A DNA stretch of 64,000 bases, taken from contig CAYRHJ010000002.1 in assembly GCA_964424105.1 (NCBI GenBank), forward strand, positions 1-64,000, read 5' to 3'. The position numbers were made by a program, and so were the translations under genes. Under the pieces are notes generated by a model that was given only the letters and a program-made list of their open reading frames with translations, made no database searches and was not told the DNA's origin. Shown one piece after another: positions 8,715-18,249 of the stretch (position 1 is the first letter of the stretch; each line of letters starts with the position of its first letter). The stretch is from CAYRHJ01 sp964424105. GTDB taxonomy: Bacteria; Planctomycetota; Phycisphaerae; UBA1845.

Positions 8715-10913
8715 TCAGTCCGTCCACTTTTTCAAATCGACGATTTCATACTTGCCGGGTGGGTTGGCCATGGGAAGGTCAACGTGTTCGCCCACTCGTA
8801 GCCCCATGACGGTCTGACCGATGGGTGATTTGTAATTGAATACGGCGTTTTCGACGTCGGCTTCGAAAGGCCCCAAGAAGATGGCCTCGAAACAGTTGCC
8901 TTGTTCGACGTTCTTGAAAGATACCTTGCTGCCCATACTGGCATGATCGGCGGGCACTTCGGTCGGATCGAGTCGCCGGGCCTTGGCCATTTGGTCCTGC
9001 ATGTGGGCGAGTCGGGCGCGAAGCAGATCACGTTCTTCCAATGCGAACTTGTATTCAGAGTTTTCGCTGAGGTCGCCTTTTTCCGCCGCGGCGCCGATGG
9101 CGATGGCATTTTCCTTCATTTTGACGTTGACCAGTTCATCGATGGCTGCCTGCCAGCGGGACATGCCCTCCGCGGTGGAATAGATGATGTCTTCCTTGGC
9201 CCAGTCGGGCGTCTTGGGCTGGGCGTAAAGCCCCGGGAACCGATCGCGGATGCGGTTGATCAAGTCTTCTTGCACGCTGCGGCCCAGACCGTCCAGCCGC
9301 TTGACCTGTGTCAGCCAGGCCGATCCCATGCCTTGTTCAATTTCCGAAACGCACTGGTCGAATCGTTCGTATTTTCTGGCGGACAAGGCCGAGCGGACGA
9401 CCGCCCGAATTCGCTTGGCAGCGTCTCGCGAAATCTGGTCACTGATGCTGACTTCCGCAAGCAGCCACAAGAGTTTGGTTAACAGCGTGCCCGCGGGAAT
9501 GCATTGCCATCGTGGCAAGGACAGGCCCTTGTCCCACAGCCAACACAGCGCTTCGAAGGACGTTGTGGCGTTGCTGAGAATATCGTTGGTCAGCTCTTGC
9601 ATGCGCTCGGCAGGAATCTCCGCGGCTTCAAGCCGCTTGGCGATCTCGTCACAGGCATTCACGGGCGCGACGGTCATCAGATCCAACATATCATCGGGCC
9701 AATCGGTTTTCTTGGCCATTTGCAGGTAATCGAACGCGGCGGACCACTGCGGCAGGGCATCGCAAAGGGCGAAGAGTTCTCGAATGTCGGGGGATGAGCG
9801 AATCAGATCACAAGCGGAGCGGCCCGCGTCCGGTTCTGCCAGGGCCTGTTGGATGAGTGACTCGACCAGGCGATCGATAAACGACTCCGCCGGCGATTTC
9901 TTGGCCGACTTTTCCGCGTGTTGGATGACGGCTGATTTCAGTTGTCGCAGCAGAGTTTCATCCGGTGACTGATTCTGGGTGCGGCATTGGCGGAGATAGG
10001 CATCAATCTCCGACCAACGTTCGACGGCACTGCGGTGTCGTTGAAATCGGCGATTGAATTCTATGTCGAAGGTGATTCCCTCGGCGATGTATTCCAGGAC
10101 GTAGGGCGACCGGCCTTCCAGCTTGATGTTCGGGTCACGCCGGACGGCTGATCGAGCCTTGGTCCACCACTTGGTCCATGCGGGTTCGGGAATGACGTCG
10201 GGGACGAGACGTTTCTGAATTTCGTCGGAATTAAGAATCCTGCCTTCCGACCGAAGCAGGCTCAAAATGACCTGCGCCGGATCGGATTGGGCCAGTTTCC
10301 GCAAGTTCTCAAGTTTGAAACGATGGCGGATGCGAAAATCGTCGTCGGCACAGGGTTCCCACTCGTCAGCAAATGAGACGGGGTCGAGCGTCTCGGATTG
10401 GGCGTCATGGGTCAGTTCGATCTGCCAGGAAGCTATGTCGATGGAATCGACCTGACCTGCGCTATCATGATGCCGGGCGGCGACGAAGGAACCCGGTTGA
10501 ACGGCTAAACAAACTTCCAGCGTTCGCAAGGCTCGTCGAACGGGTCGGCTACCGTTCAGCCCGGACGCGTCCAGCAAAGTCTCCAGCCCGGGGCGATCGC
10601 GGTAAACGTCCTTGTATAATTGGGTGGTGAGATTGCGAAGCTCGTCGGCTTCCTTCAATGCCAGTAGAAAAGGCTTGGCGACGGTCAAGGCGGATTCGGA
10701 GGAGACTTTTTCCTTGAGCGCTTCAACGGCCGCCCAGGCCAGCGATGCGGCCAATTCTTTCTGACGGCCTTCCACGAGCGCTTCCAAAAGCGGGAAAAGT
10801 TGCGACACCGACGCGGCGGACAGATCGTCGCTTTCGATGACGGCCAGCCATTTGCTTTCGGCGGCTCCGATGTTACCTGATCCGACTAATTGAACGGCTC
10901 CTTCGATATTCAT
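8715..10913 (-). CDS. greA: GreA-type transcription elongation factor with long N-terminal extension
   Basis: The protein has 732 residues. The last 160 or so are a recognisable GreA/GreB: an acidic-tipped coiled coil (ENAIAIGAAAEKGDLSENSE, which includes the D/E pair that positions Mg2+ for transcript cleavage), followed by the FKBP-like C-terminal domain (GSKVSF...YEIVDLKKW). GreA rescues backtracked RNA polymerase by stimulating cleavage of the transcript end. The preceding 570 residues are helical with no motif I recognise. Ordinary GreA is about 158 residues, but similarly extended forms are known in chlamydiae and some spirochaetes. The ATG at 10913 (MNIEGAVQL) is preferred over an upstream in-frame start at 11120 because the extra residues look like non-coding DNA. 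Confidence 0.85.
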   Translation of the reverse strand: MNIEGAVQLVGSGNIGAAESKWLAVIESDDLSAASVSQLFPLLEALVEGRQKELAASLAWAAVEALKEKVSSESALTVAKPFLLALKEADELRNLTTQLYKDVYRDRPGLETLLDASGLNGSRPVRRALRTLEVCLAVQPGSFVAARHHDSAGQVDSIDIASWQIELTHDAQSETLDPVSFADEWEPCADDDFRIRHRFKLENLRKLAQSDPAQVILSLLRSEGRILNSDEIQKRLVPDVIPEPAWTKWWTKARSAVRRDPNIKLEGRSPYVLEYIAEGITFDIEFNRRFQRHRSAVERWSEIDAYLRQCRTQNQSPDETLLRQLKSAVIQHAEKSAKKSPAESFIDRLVESLIQQALAEPDAGRSACDLIRSSPDIRELFALCDALPQWSAAFDYLQMAKKTDWPDDMLDLMTVAPVNACDEIAKRLEAAEIPAERMQELTNDILSNATTSFEALCWLWDKGLSLPRWQCIPAGTLLTKLLWLLAEVSISDQISRDAAKRIRAVVRSALSARKYERFDQCVSEIEQGMGSAWLTQVKRLDGLGRSVQEDLINRIRDRFPGLYAQPKTPDWAKEDIIYSTAEGMSRWQAAIDELVNVKMKENAIAIGAAAEKGDLSENSEYKFALEERDLLRARLAHMQDQMAKARRLDPTEVPADHASMGSKVSFKNVEQGNCFEAIFLGPFEADVENAVFNYKSPIGQTVMGLRVGEHVDLPMANPPGKYEIVDLKKWTD

Positions 10914-11195
10914 AGACGTGGACCTCGTTATCCAGAGACCGGCGTTGATTGAGAACCCAGCATTATCACGCAAAGCGGGCTGTTTGTCGAGATCGGCGAC
11001 CGAGATTCCGACAGGGTCGCCGGCCCACTGCACCCGCGCCCACTCTTGAATGCGACTTCCCCGCGGGTGGTACGCAGCGGAATCAGGGCAGATTGGTAGA
11101 AGTGGCTGCCGCGGATACACTGGGTGGGCTACCTTTATTTTTCGGCATTGCCGTTTCGGACCTGTACCCAGTAATCAGATGTGCCGGAGATTCGT

Positions 11196-12380
11196 GTGCG
11201 AATCGCATATTTCGACTGTTTTAACGGCGTCGCGGGCGACATGATGGTGGGTGCGTTGATTGACGCAGGGTGTCCGCCGGATGAACTGATGGCGGCATTG
11301 AAAGGTCTTCCGATCAGCGGATACGAAATGTCGTTTGCTCGAGCACGAATTCAAGGGTTGTCAGCGACTCGTTTCAAAGTGTTGCTTGACTCCGACGCTC
11401 CCCAGCCGCATCGCCATTTGAAAGACGTTTTGGGGATCATTGAAGCTGGAAACCTGCCGGCCAACGTGCGTGGCCGGGCGGGTGACGTGTTTTCGCGATT
11501 GGCTGAGGCGGAGGCGAGCGTTCACGGAACAACTGTCGAGCGTGTGCATTTTCACGAGGTTGGCGCGGTGGACGCTGTGATCGATATCGTGGGAGCGTGT
11601 TGGGCGCTGGAACGATTGGGTGTGGAGCGCGTGGTCTGCTCGCCTGTGCCCGTGGGGAGCGGAACCGTCAAATGTGAACATGGCTTGATGCCCGTTCCAG
11701 CCCCCGCGACGGCGAAGCTATTGGCGGACGTCCCCATCGCGGCGACGACTGAGACCGGGGAACTGACCACGCCGACCGGGGCCGCACTGGTGACGGCATG
11801 GGCGGATTCGTTTGGGGGCGTGCCGGCGATGACGTTGCGCGGGATCGGCTACGGAGCGGGCAGTCGGGAAGGCGTGACTCGGCCCAACTTTTTTCGTGTG
11901 CTGCTGGGCGATTCGGCGGCGAGCGATTCAAGCGACGTCGTGGTGGTCTTGGAGGCAAATCTGGACGACGCCACGCCCGAGACGGTGGGTTATGCGATGG
12001 AAAGGCTTCTCGAAGCGGGTGCACTCGATGTGTACTGCCTGCCGATACACATGAAGAAATCGAGGCCTGGGATGTTGTTGACGGCGTTGGCCGTTCCGGA
12101 CGGCGTTTCGGAATTGGAATCGGTGTTGTTTGCCGAGACGACGACGTTCGGCGTGCGACGATACGAGGTGTTGCGGTCCAAGCTCGGCAGACGTGTGGAA
12201 AGTGTTCCGACGCGATTCGGTCCGATTCGGGTGAAAATCGGCCTGCGGGCCGGGCAGGTCGTCACCGTGGCTGCGGAGTATGAAGACAGTCGAAACGCCG
12301 CCCGGGAGCATGGCGTGCCCTTGCGCACGGTGATGTCAGAAGCGGTGGAGAGATGGAAGCAGACGGCCGGCGATTATTGA
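11196..12380 (+). CDS. larC: LarC-type nickel-pincer cofactor nickel-insertion protein
   Basis: This 394-residue protein is full length for the LarC (DUF111) family, which inserts nickel into the pyridinium bis-thiocarboxylate mononucleotide to make the nickel-pincer cofactor of lactate racemase and related enzymes. Typical motifs are the N-terminal IAYFDCFNGVAGDMM, the His-containing VHFHEVGAVDAVIDI, PVPAPATAKLL and TPTGAAL. The preferred start is the GTG at 11196, which has GGAG about 7 bp upstream and places the conserved RIAYFDCF at the terminus; an upstream in-frame GTG at 11181 is possible. In Lactobacillus larC is split by a programmed frameshift, whereas here it is one continuous frame. 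larB, larE and larA are not in the window. Confidence 0.88.
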   Translation: MRIAYFDCFNGVAGDMMVGALIDAGCPPDELMAALKGLPISGYEMSFARARIQGLSATRFKVLLDSDAPQPHRHLKDVLGIIEAGNLPANVRGRAGDVFSRLAEAEASVHGTTVERVHFHEVGAVDAVIDIVGACWALERLGVERVVCSPVPVGSGTVKCEHGLMPVPAPATAKLLADVPIAATTETGELTTPTGAALVTAWADSFGGVPAMTLRGIGYGAGSREGVTRPNFFRVLLGDSAASDSSDVVVVLEANLDDATPETVGYAMERLLEAGALDVYCLPIHMKKSRPGMLLTALAVPDGVSELESVLFAETTTFGVRRYEVLRSKLGRRVESVPTRFGPIRVKIGLRAGQVVTVAAEYEDSRNAAREHGVPLRTVMSEAVERWKQTAGDY

Positions 12381-12445
12381 AGCTTGGATAGACTGATTGA
12401 CGCGATCGGTGCGCGAAAGCGTGGAACGGTAGCACGCTTGCCTGG

Positions 12446-12465
12446 ACCCCGGCTTTCGCCGGGGT
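12446..12465. repeat. REP-like hairpin (CCCCGGC-TTTC-GCCGGGG)
   Basis: This is a perfect 8-bp-stem hairpin of the same family as 225-244, 18907-18926, 23411-23430 and 36047-36066, with compensating changes in both arms. It lies 65 bp after the larC stop. Confidence 0.75.
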
Positions 12466-12604
12466 GGCGGTTCTACGGCAAGCACGGGTCACCGTCATTG
12501 CACCATTCATACGTCAATAGTAGGAAGATCTTCGAATGTCGTTGGCGTGTTGACGGCCGTCGTGGGTCAATGAGCCAAGATGACGGACTGTACGGTGGAT
12601 TAGG

Positions 12605-13216
12605 ATGAACACGGTTTTGCCCTATTTGAGCGCGTCACTGGTCGGGGCTGGGAGTGTTTCAGCCGGGCAAATGGCGCTGATCGGCGCGATCGTGGTGGTG
12701 ACGGGCATGACGTTGATTTCCAACGCCCGCCGTCGTGGTGAGCGGGGACCGTCTGCGAAGACCTACGCACGCGAGCAGGTGGCCCGAATCCGCGAAGAGC
12801 GGGCGATCAAAGACGATATTTCGGAGCTGATGTTGGAGCTTCAAAAGGCGGCCCGGGAGATCAACGCTCAACTCGACGCTAAATACATTCGATTGGAGCG
12901 TTGTATTGCACAGGCGGATGAACGGGCGGAGCGGATGAGGCATCTTTTGTCGGACACATCCGAGGTGCGTTATGAAACCGCATCGCCCGATTCAGTGGAA
13001 CTTTCATTCAAGAATGGTCGCCGGGGGCGATTGGAAGTATCGACGCGCGAGCGGATTGCGTCGTTGCGGCGGGCGGGTCAGAGCGCGGAGGAGATCGCGG
13101 CTGACGTTGGGATTCCCGTCGGGGAAGTCAAGTTGATTTTGGACTTGAACCCCATCAAATCAGCATCGGCGGCGGACTCGGAACGATCCGCAGCGACCCA
13201 TGCCGGGTCGAATTGA
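12605..13216 (+). CDS. Membrane-anchored coiled-coil protein with C-terminal HTH-like segment
   Basis: This is a 203-residue protein of unknown function. Residues about 20-40 form one hydrophobic membrane segment (MALIGAIVVVTGMTLIS). Residues about 50-125 are a charged coiled coil (REQVARIREERAIKDD onward). Residues about 150-180 (RRAGQSAEEIAADVGIPVGE) resemble a helix-turn-helix of the kind seen in DUF2802-like and flagellar-associated anchors. It may tether a DNA- or protein-binding segment to the membrane. The P-loop gene follows 112 bp later in the same direction. Confidence 0.6.
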   Translation: MNTVLPYLSASLVGAGSVSAGQMALIGAIVVVTGMTLISNARRRGERGPSAKTYAREQVARIREERAIKDDISELMLELQKAAREINAQLDAKYIRLERCIAQADERAERMRHLLSDTSEVRYETASPDSVELSFKNGRRGRLEVSTRERIASLRRAGQSAEEIAADVGIPVGEVKLILDLNPIKSASAADSERSAATHAGSN

Positions 13217-13328
13217 CGTGAACGATCGATGCGGGTTTGAAATCAGTCGAGTCGTTGACCTACAATGAATCGTGTTATTGCGCGGTTTTTTGCGTGCCTG
13301 CTCTAAAAATCCCCTTGTCCGGTGAATT

Positions 13329-14168
13329 ATGCCCCTAAACGTGCTTTTCGTGAGCGGACCCCGTCAGGGTGGTAAGAGTACGATTATTCAGAACATTATT
13401 CGCAACTGCGAGGCCAAAAAGCCGCATTATTTGCGCATGACGTCCGATGCCGGGAACAAGCGTAAGCCAGCGGCGACTTGCCCACCCCCACGTGACAATT
13501 GCGGGGTGGCCAGCGCCCAATGGTTGCAGTACGACGAGGATCGCGTTTTCGAGATTCTCCCCGATGTGTTGTGCCGGCTTCATGCGGTGGAACGGTCGGC
13601 TTTGGTGATCATTGAGGCGGATTCCGATCCTCAGCTTCGATATGCCTATCCCTACGACCATCGGCTTTTTGTTCTTCCCGCGCCCACGCGCATGACGGAA
13701 GTCTTTCGGACCCGTTTGCAGGCGACGCGTGCCTTTCAGGATACGTTGAATGACACGGCTGCGTTTGCCCGGGAGATTTATGGATTGGCGGACGACGGCA
13801 AGCGGTTTGACGACGGGGGCAGCGAAGAGCGCGGCGACATGACGGGGCCTCAGATACGGGAGTTAATGAGTTCACCGCTGGGTGATGCGATGGCGACGCG
13901 AATTCTGCTGCAACCGGCGGTGAACGGCGTGTTGGAGGCGGATGTCATCGTCGTCAATACGGCCGTCGGCGGTTCAACGACGATACTTGATCGTTGTGTT
14001 CGGCAGTTGCAGCGGGTGCTTGATCACGTCCGTCCCCCGGAGGGTCGTGCGCCGACGCTTTTTGCCTGCGACCCTGACGACGCGGATGATCCTCTGTATG
14101 CCAATCTTTACCGCCGGCTGGCGGAATTGGCGAACTGTCAGGGTGTTGAGGATTCGGCGGCGAGGTAG
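13329..14168 (+). CDS. P-loop NTPase-like protein of unknown role
   Basis: The protein has 279 residues. It opens with a beta-strand and Walker A motif (FVSGPRQGGKSTI, about residues 6-18) and later has a hydrophobic strand ending in acidic residues (ALVIIEADSD, about 92-101) that could serve as Walker B. Near the C-terminus is another strand, VIVVNTAVG. This arrangement resembles small SIMIBI-type or MobB-like GTP/ATP-binding proteins, but I cannot name a family. The Cys-containing segment CPPPRDNCG (about 57-65) could bind metal. No catalytic partner is obvious from the neighbours. Confidence 0.6.
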   Translation: MPLNVLFVSGPRQGGKSTIIQNIIRNCEAKKPHYLRMTSDAGNKRKPAATCPPPRDNCGVASAQWLQYDEDRVFEILPDVLCRLHAVERSALVIIEADSDPQLRYAYPYDHRLFVLPAPTRMTEVFRTRLQATRAFQDTLNDTAAFAREIYGLADDGKRFDDGGSEERGDMTGPQIRELMSSPLGDAMATRILLQPAVNGVLEADVIVVNTAVGGSTTILDRCVRQLQRVLDHVRPPEGRAPTLFACDPDDADDPLYANLYRRLAELANCQGVEDSAAR

Positions 14169-14282
14169 CGTGTGGCTTGCAACTTTCGGGGCCTTTCCGC
14201 CAAGTCTCGGAGCGCCTGCATCGATCCGGCCGGAATCGGCCCAAACCCCGCTCACTGAATCGGTGGTTTCTGGCAGGAGTGG

Positions 14283-14458
14283 CGCGGTTCGAGTGCCATG
14301 GACTGCGTCGTCCGTTTGCCATACTGGACGCTCCCGCCCGGTTCTACCCGTGCGGTGTTTAACTTGACGGGTCCGATTCGATGTGTTCGTGGGCTGCTTT
14401 GCCATGCTGCACGCTCCCTCATTGGTCGCGTGCAGGGTCGCGTCCAGGGTCGCGGCTC
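14283..14458. repeat. Dispersed element, intergenic copy (GCGGTTCG...GGTCGCGGCTC)
   Basis: The first part (14283-14337) matches 21323-21377 at all but a few positions. The second part (from 14422) matches 21379-21402 and carries a 12-bp internal repetition of the GGTCGCGTSCAG type. The end GGGTCGCGGCTC is shared with the shorter GAGCCGCGACC elements elsewhere. Confidence 0.75.
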
Positions 14459-14589
14459 TGAAAGACGCGGTCGCGGCTCGGTTCATTTTGGGCGCACTCA
14501 GGCCGATAATCATCATCCGACCAACCTGTGATATTCTCTTCCTTGACAGAAGGCTCGTGAAAAAATCTTTTTAATAGGCGGAATTTTCA

Positions 14590-14617
14590 TTGACGATTCC
14601 AGCGCATGTGTTGTAAT
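14590..14617 (+). promoter_or_regulatory. Candidate sigma-70 promoter for the kamA operon
   Basis: TTGACG at 14590-14595 and TGTAAT at 14612-14617 are separated by 16 bp, each one mismatch from consensus, in an AT-rich patch. Transcription would start near 14624, giving a leader of about 95 nt to the ATG at 14719. Confidence 0.5.
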
Positions 14618-14718
14618 TATTTTAGCTTGGCGTGCATGCTCGATCGGTCAGGAATTCGTCCGTACGTGAATCGGACGGGACGGATCGGCAGCGGCCAGCA
14701 GAGGTCCTTCGAAAAGAA

Positions 14719-16014
14719 ATGGACACACACTCCTTCGGCTCCGATCCGGAGCCTGGCGGCGAACGCCGCTCAACGGTTTCCCTAACGGTACTTGACCCCT
14801 CGCTTTCGCTTGATCCAAAAAGGAATGGCAGCACGCGATTGACTCGGCTGCCGGTGCGTAAAGCGCGCGGGAAGTCCGCGCGGCGGGTTCAGTCCGCGGG
14901 CGAAGTGTTTCGGCAAACTTTTTTTGGAGAAGCGTCGAAAGACGAATGGAATGATTGGCGGTGGCAGTTGCGTAAACGGATCCGTGATCTGGACGGTTTG
15001 GAACGGATCTTTCACCTTTCGGTCGATGAGCAAACGGCGGTGCGGGAGATCGGCGGGCACCTGCCGGTGGGGATCACACCCTATTATGCATCGATCATCG
15101 ACCGTTACGACCCTGAAGATCCCATTCGGCGGACGATGATCCCGCTTCCGGGGGAGTATCAAACGGGACCCGGCGAAGCGGACGACCCGTTGGCTGAAGA
15201 CTCGTTCATGCCCGTTCCGGGACTGGTGCATCGATATCCGGACCGCGTGCTCTTTTTAGTGACGAATTTCTGCGCGACGTATTGCCGCTACTGTACGCGA
15301 GCGCGGATGGTCGGTCAGACCGGGGAATACCATTTCAATCCGCGACAATACGAGGAGGCCATCGGGTACATTCAATCGCACCCGGAGATTCGCGACGTGC
15401 TGTTGTCCGGCGGCGACCCGTTGACCATGAGCGACGACCGGATCGAGTGGATTCTGTCGCGACTGCACGCCATTCCGCACGTCGAGTTTTTGCGGATCGG
15501 GAGCAAGATACCGGCTGTGCTGCCGCAACGGATCACGCCGGCCTTTTGCAGCATGCTTCGTCGTTACCACCCGTTTTGGATGAGCATTCATTTCATGCAT
15601 CCATCCGAGTTGACGCCGGAGGTGGCGGTGGCTTGTGGTCGGCTGGCGGACGCGGGGGTTCCACTTGGCGCGCAGATCGTGCTGACGCGGGGCGTGAACG
15701 ACGACGTCGAGACCATGAAGCGGCTGTTGCTGGGGCTTTTGAAGATTCGCGTCAGGCCGTATTACATTTATCAATGCGACCCAATTTCGGGATCGGCCCA
15801 TTTACGCACGCCCATCGAGAAGGGGCTGGAGATCATCGCCGGTCTTCGCGGATTTATCACCGGTTACGCGGTTCCCACGTTCGTGGTGGACGCGCCGGGC
15901 GGCGGGGGGAAAATCCCGCTGTATCCCGACACGATGGTGGGTCGAGAGGGCGACTACGCGATTTTCCGGAACTATGAAGGGAAGGAATTTCGATATTACG
16001 ATCCGCGGGGTTAA
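14719..16014 (+). CDS. kamA: Lysine 2,3-aminomutase family radical-SAM enzyme
   Basis: This 431-residue radical-SAM/PLP enzyme should convert L-lysine to L-beta-lysine. The 4Fe-4S cluster cysteines are C185, C189 and C192 (CATYCRYC). The PLP lysine is K398 in DAPGGGGK. In the clostridial enzyme D293 and D330 bind the substrate side-chain amino group and K337 binds PLP. Here D354, D391 and K398 keep exactly the same spacing, which supports lysine rather than glutamate as substrate. The start at 14719 is chosen because the likely promoter leaves almost no leader for the in-frame ATG at 14632. It heads an operon with two ATP-grasp ligases and an acetyltransferase, so beta-lysine is probably conjugated or acylated downstream. 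Confidence 0.88.
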   Translation: MDTHSFGSDPEPGGERRSTVSLTVLDPSLSLDPKRNGSTRLTRLPVRKARGKSARRVQSAGEVFRQTFFGEASKDEWNDWRWQLRKRIRDLDGLERIFHLSVDEQTAVREIGGHLPVGITPYYASIIDRYDPEDPIRRTMIPLPGEYQTGPGEADDPLAEDSFMPVPGLVHRYPDRVLFLVTNFCATYCRYCTRARMVGQTGEYHFNPRQYEEAIGYIQSHPEIRDVLLSGGDPLTMSDDRIEWILSRLHAIPHVEFLRIGSKIPAVLPQRITPAFCSMLRRYHPFWMSIHFMHPSELTPEVAVACGRLADAGVPLGAQIVLTRGVNDDVETMKRLLLGLLKIRVRPYYIYQCDPISGSAHLRTPIEKGLEIIAGLRGFITGYAVPTFVVDAPGGGGKIPLYPDTMVGREGDYAIFRNYEGKEFRYYDPRG

Positions 16015-16066
16015 GGGGGCATGCGAATGGTGGATGAACCACTGACGCATGGGGGAGCATCACAAC

Positions 16067-17092
16067 ATGAAAATCGGAATGACGTATGATTTGAGAGATA
16101 CCTATCTGGCGGAGGGGTATGGAGAGGAAGCCACCGCCGAATTTGATCGTGCGGAGACGATTGACCGCCTCGACGGGGCCCTGCGAGACCTGGGACACGA
16201 GACCGACCGCGTCGGCCACGCTCGGCAGTTGGTCGATCGGCTGGCGCGGGGCGATCGTTGGGACCTGGTGTTCAACATCGCCGAGGGGTTGAGCGGATTC
16301 GGGCGCGAGGCCCAGGTTCCGGGGATTTTGGAGGCGTTTCAGATTCCCTACACGTTTTCGGATCCGCTGACCTCGTCGCTGACGCTGCACAAGGCGCTGA
16401 CCAAAAGGGTGCTTCGCGATCAGGGGATTGCTACGGCGCCGTTCTGCGAAGTCTCTGAACTGGACGACGTGGGCAGTGTTGATCTGCCGTTTCCACTTTT
16501 CGTCAAGCCGGTGGCTGAAGGAACTTCAAAGGGCATCGATCATACGTCGCGGGTGTCCAATGGGGTGGAACTGCGGCGGGCGTGCGAGCGCGTGCTGCGG
16601 GAATTTCAGCAGCCTGCGCTGGTCGAGCCGTTTCTATCGGGCAGGGAATTCACGGTGGGGATCACGGGTAGTGGCCGGGAGGCGTTGACGGTCGGCACGC
16701 TGGAGGTCGAATTGCTTCAGGGGGCTGAGCAGCATTCCTGCACGTACGTCAACAAGGAGCAATGCGAGGAATTGGTTCGATATGTTCTGGCGCCGGATTC
16801 CATCAGCATGAATGCGGAGCCGCTGGCACTGCGGGCGTGGCGGGCGCTGGGATGTCGCGACGGCGGTCGTGTGGATATTCGGTCGGACGAGCGGGGCGAT
16901 CTTTTCGTCTTGGAAATCAATCCGCTGCCCGGCCTGCACCCTTCCCATTCGGACCTGCCGATCTTGTGCACAGCCGTGGGGATGTCGTATGTCGAGCTTA
17001 TCGACCGGATTGTCAGGTCGGCTGGGCGACGTATTTCGGTTGGGCATTGCGGTGGCTACAGCAAGTCGGCGGCGGCGGTGTGTTCGTCGTGA
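16067..17092 (+). CDS. ATP-grasp ligase, D-Ala-D-Ala ligase-like (first of a pair)
   Basis: This is a 341-residue ATP-grasp protein. The central domain has a lysine-containing strand (PLFVKPVAEGTSKGID) and the C-terminal metal-binding motif EINPLPGLHPSHSDLP followed by GMSYVELIDRIV, closely like D-alanine-D-alanine ligases. The family activates a carboxylate as acyl-phosphate and joins it to an amine. Its place between a lysine aminomutase and a second ATP-grasp enzyme argues against the peptidoglycan role and for ligation of beta-lysine or a related amino acid, which is inference. The ATG at 16067 has GGGGAG about 9 bp upstream. The stop overlaps the next gene's GTG by 4 bp. Confidence 0.8.
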   Translation: MKIGMTYDLRDTYLAEGYGEEATAEFDRAETIDRLDGALRDLGHETDRVGHARQLVDRLARGDRWDLVFNIAEGLSGFGREAQVPGILEAFQIPYTFSDPLTSSLTLHKALTKRVLRDQGIATAPFCEVSELDDVGSVDLPFPLFVKPVAEGTSKGIDHTSRVSNGVELRRACERVLREFQQPALVEPFLSGREFTVGITGSGREALTVGTLEVELLQGAEQHSCTYVNKEQCEELVRYVLAPDSISMNAEPLALRAWRALGCRDGGRVDIRSDERGDLFVLEINPLPGLHPSHSDLPILCTAVGMSYVELIDRIVRSAGRRISVGHCGGYSKSAAAVCSS

Positions 17093-18171
17093 ATGCGATA
17101 ATTCTTCATGATGCGATTACGGACAACATCCGGCCCGATGAACTGGACGTGCTGGATCAGGTTCGGGTCGTGGCGGATGCGTTGGTCGAGTTGGGTTACG
17201 AGGTCCGGGCGTCGGGGGTTCATCTGAACCTCGAAATCCTGTCGACGTTGCTTTCGGAATCGCAGCCCGACCTGGTGTTCAATCTGGTGGAATCGCTGGC
17301 CGGGCAGGGACGATTGATTCATGTCGTTCCGGGATTGCTCGAAGCCCTGGGCGTGCCGTTTACCGGCAGCAGCGGCAGCGCCAGCCTTCTGACCACCAAC
17401 AAGCCGTTGGCCAAGTCGTGGCTCCATTGGCGAGGAATCCCCACGCCTGCCTGGCGAAGTCGATCGTGGCCGCGGTCGTCGCCGGAACCACCGTTGTCAT
17501 CATCGTCGTCGGTGGCGACGTTAATGGGACGATCGATGCCTGCGCCTATGGGCCTGTCGGTGCCCTGCGTGTGCATCGTGAAGCCGGTTTGGGAAGACGC
17601 GTCGGTGGGAATTGAAGACGGGGCTGTTCTGAACCTTTCGAGCGAACGCGAAATGGAAGTCGCGTTGGATGCGGCGTCGAATCGATTCGGCGACGTGTTC
17701 GCGGAGCAGTATATTGAAGGTCGAGAATTCAACGTTTCACTGCTGGCGGACGGGGACGACGTCGAAATCCTCCCCGTCGCGGAGATTGATTTTGTCGATT
17801 TTCCGCCCGATAAGCCGCGAATCGTGGGCTATTCGGCGAAGTGGGCAAAAGGATCATTTGAATACGGGGCCACGCCTCGACGGTTTGATTTTCCTGCGTC
17901 AGATGCCGCGCTACTGGATCGGCTGGGCAAGCTGGCGCTGGAATGTTGGCGTGTTTTTGAACTCCGCGGGTACGCACGAGTGGATTTCCGCGTCGATGCC
18001 GCCGGCAAGAGTTGGGTGTTGGAAGTGAATGTCAATCCGTGTCTTTCGGCGGATGCGGGGTTTATGGCCGCCGCCGGGCGACGGGGTCTTACGGCCAGGG
18101 AAGTCGTTTCGCGCGTGGTGGTTGCGGCGATGGCCCCGATGGTGCGAGAGGTCGCGGCGCGTCATGTATAG
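17089..18171 (+). CDS. ATP-grasp ligase, D-Ala-D-Ala ligase-like (second of a pair)
   Basis: This 360-residue ATP-grasp protein starts at a GTG inside the preceding stop (GTGA overlap), so the two ligases are translationally coupled and probably made in equal amounts. An N-terminal Rossmann-like half (DLVFNLVESLAGQGR, parallel to DLVFNIAEGLSGFGR in the first ligase) shows the two are paralogues. The catalytic half has CIVKPVWEDASVGIEDG and a terminal metal motif, VNVNPCLSADAGF, more divergent than in the first copy. A Ser/Pro-rich insert of about 25 residues (around 125-150) precedes the ATP-binding strand and is absent from the partner. The two may act in series on one product or as a heteromer. 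Confidence 0.78.
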   Translation: MNAIILHDAITDNIRPDELDVLDQVRVVADALVELGYEVRASGVHLNLEILSTLLSESQPDLVFNLVESLAGQGRLIHVVPGLLEALGVPFTGSSGSASLLTTNKPLAKSWLHWRGIPTPAWRSRSWPRSSPEPPLSSSSSVATLMGRSMPAPMGLSVPCVCIVKPVWEDASVGIEDGAVLNLSSEREMEVALDAASNRFGDVFAEQYIEGREFNVSLLADGDDVEILPVAEIDFVDFPPDKPRIVGYSAKWAKGSFEYGATPRRFDFPASDAALLDRLGKLALECWRVFELRGYARVDFRVDAAGKSWVLEVNVNPCLSADAGFMAAAGRRGLTAREVVSRVVVAAMAPMVREVAARHV

Positions 18172-18249
18172 GATTCGCCGGCGAATTCCATGAAACGCGG
18201 CAAATCCCTGCGAACATCTCGATGAAGCCCAGCGGGGGAGGTGGCCGCC

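Larger units (their letters stand above)
14169..14718. other. Intergenic region with a dispersed repeat and the promoter of the aminomutase operon
   Basis: Bases 14283-14458 hold a dispersed element closely matching 21323-21402 inside the HD-GYP gene; this copy carries an extra stretch of about 85 bp in its middle. The region 14530-14640 is markedly AT-richer and holds the likely promoter. No gene is supported. Confidence 0.65.

Noticed and set aside
13974..14516. Minus-strand open frame sharing SFRAATLDAT with the HD-GYP protein
   Set aside because: The similarity is due to the dispersed repeat being open in this frame; it is antisense to the P-loop gene at one end and has no gene-like features of its own.
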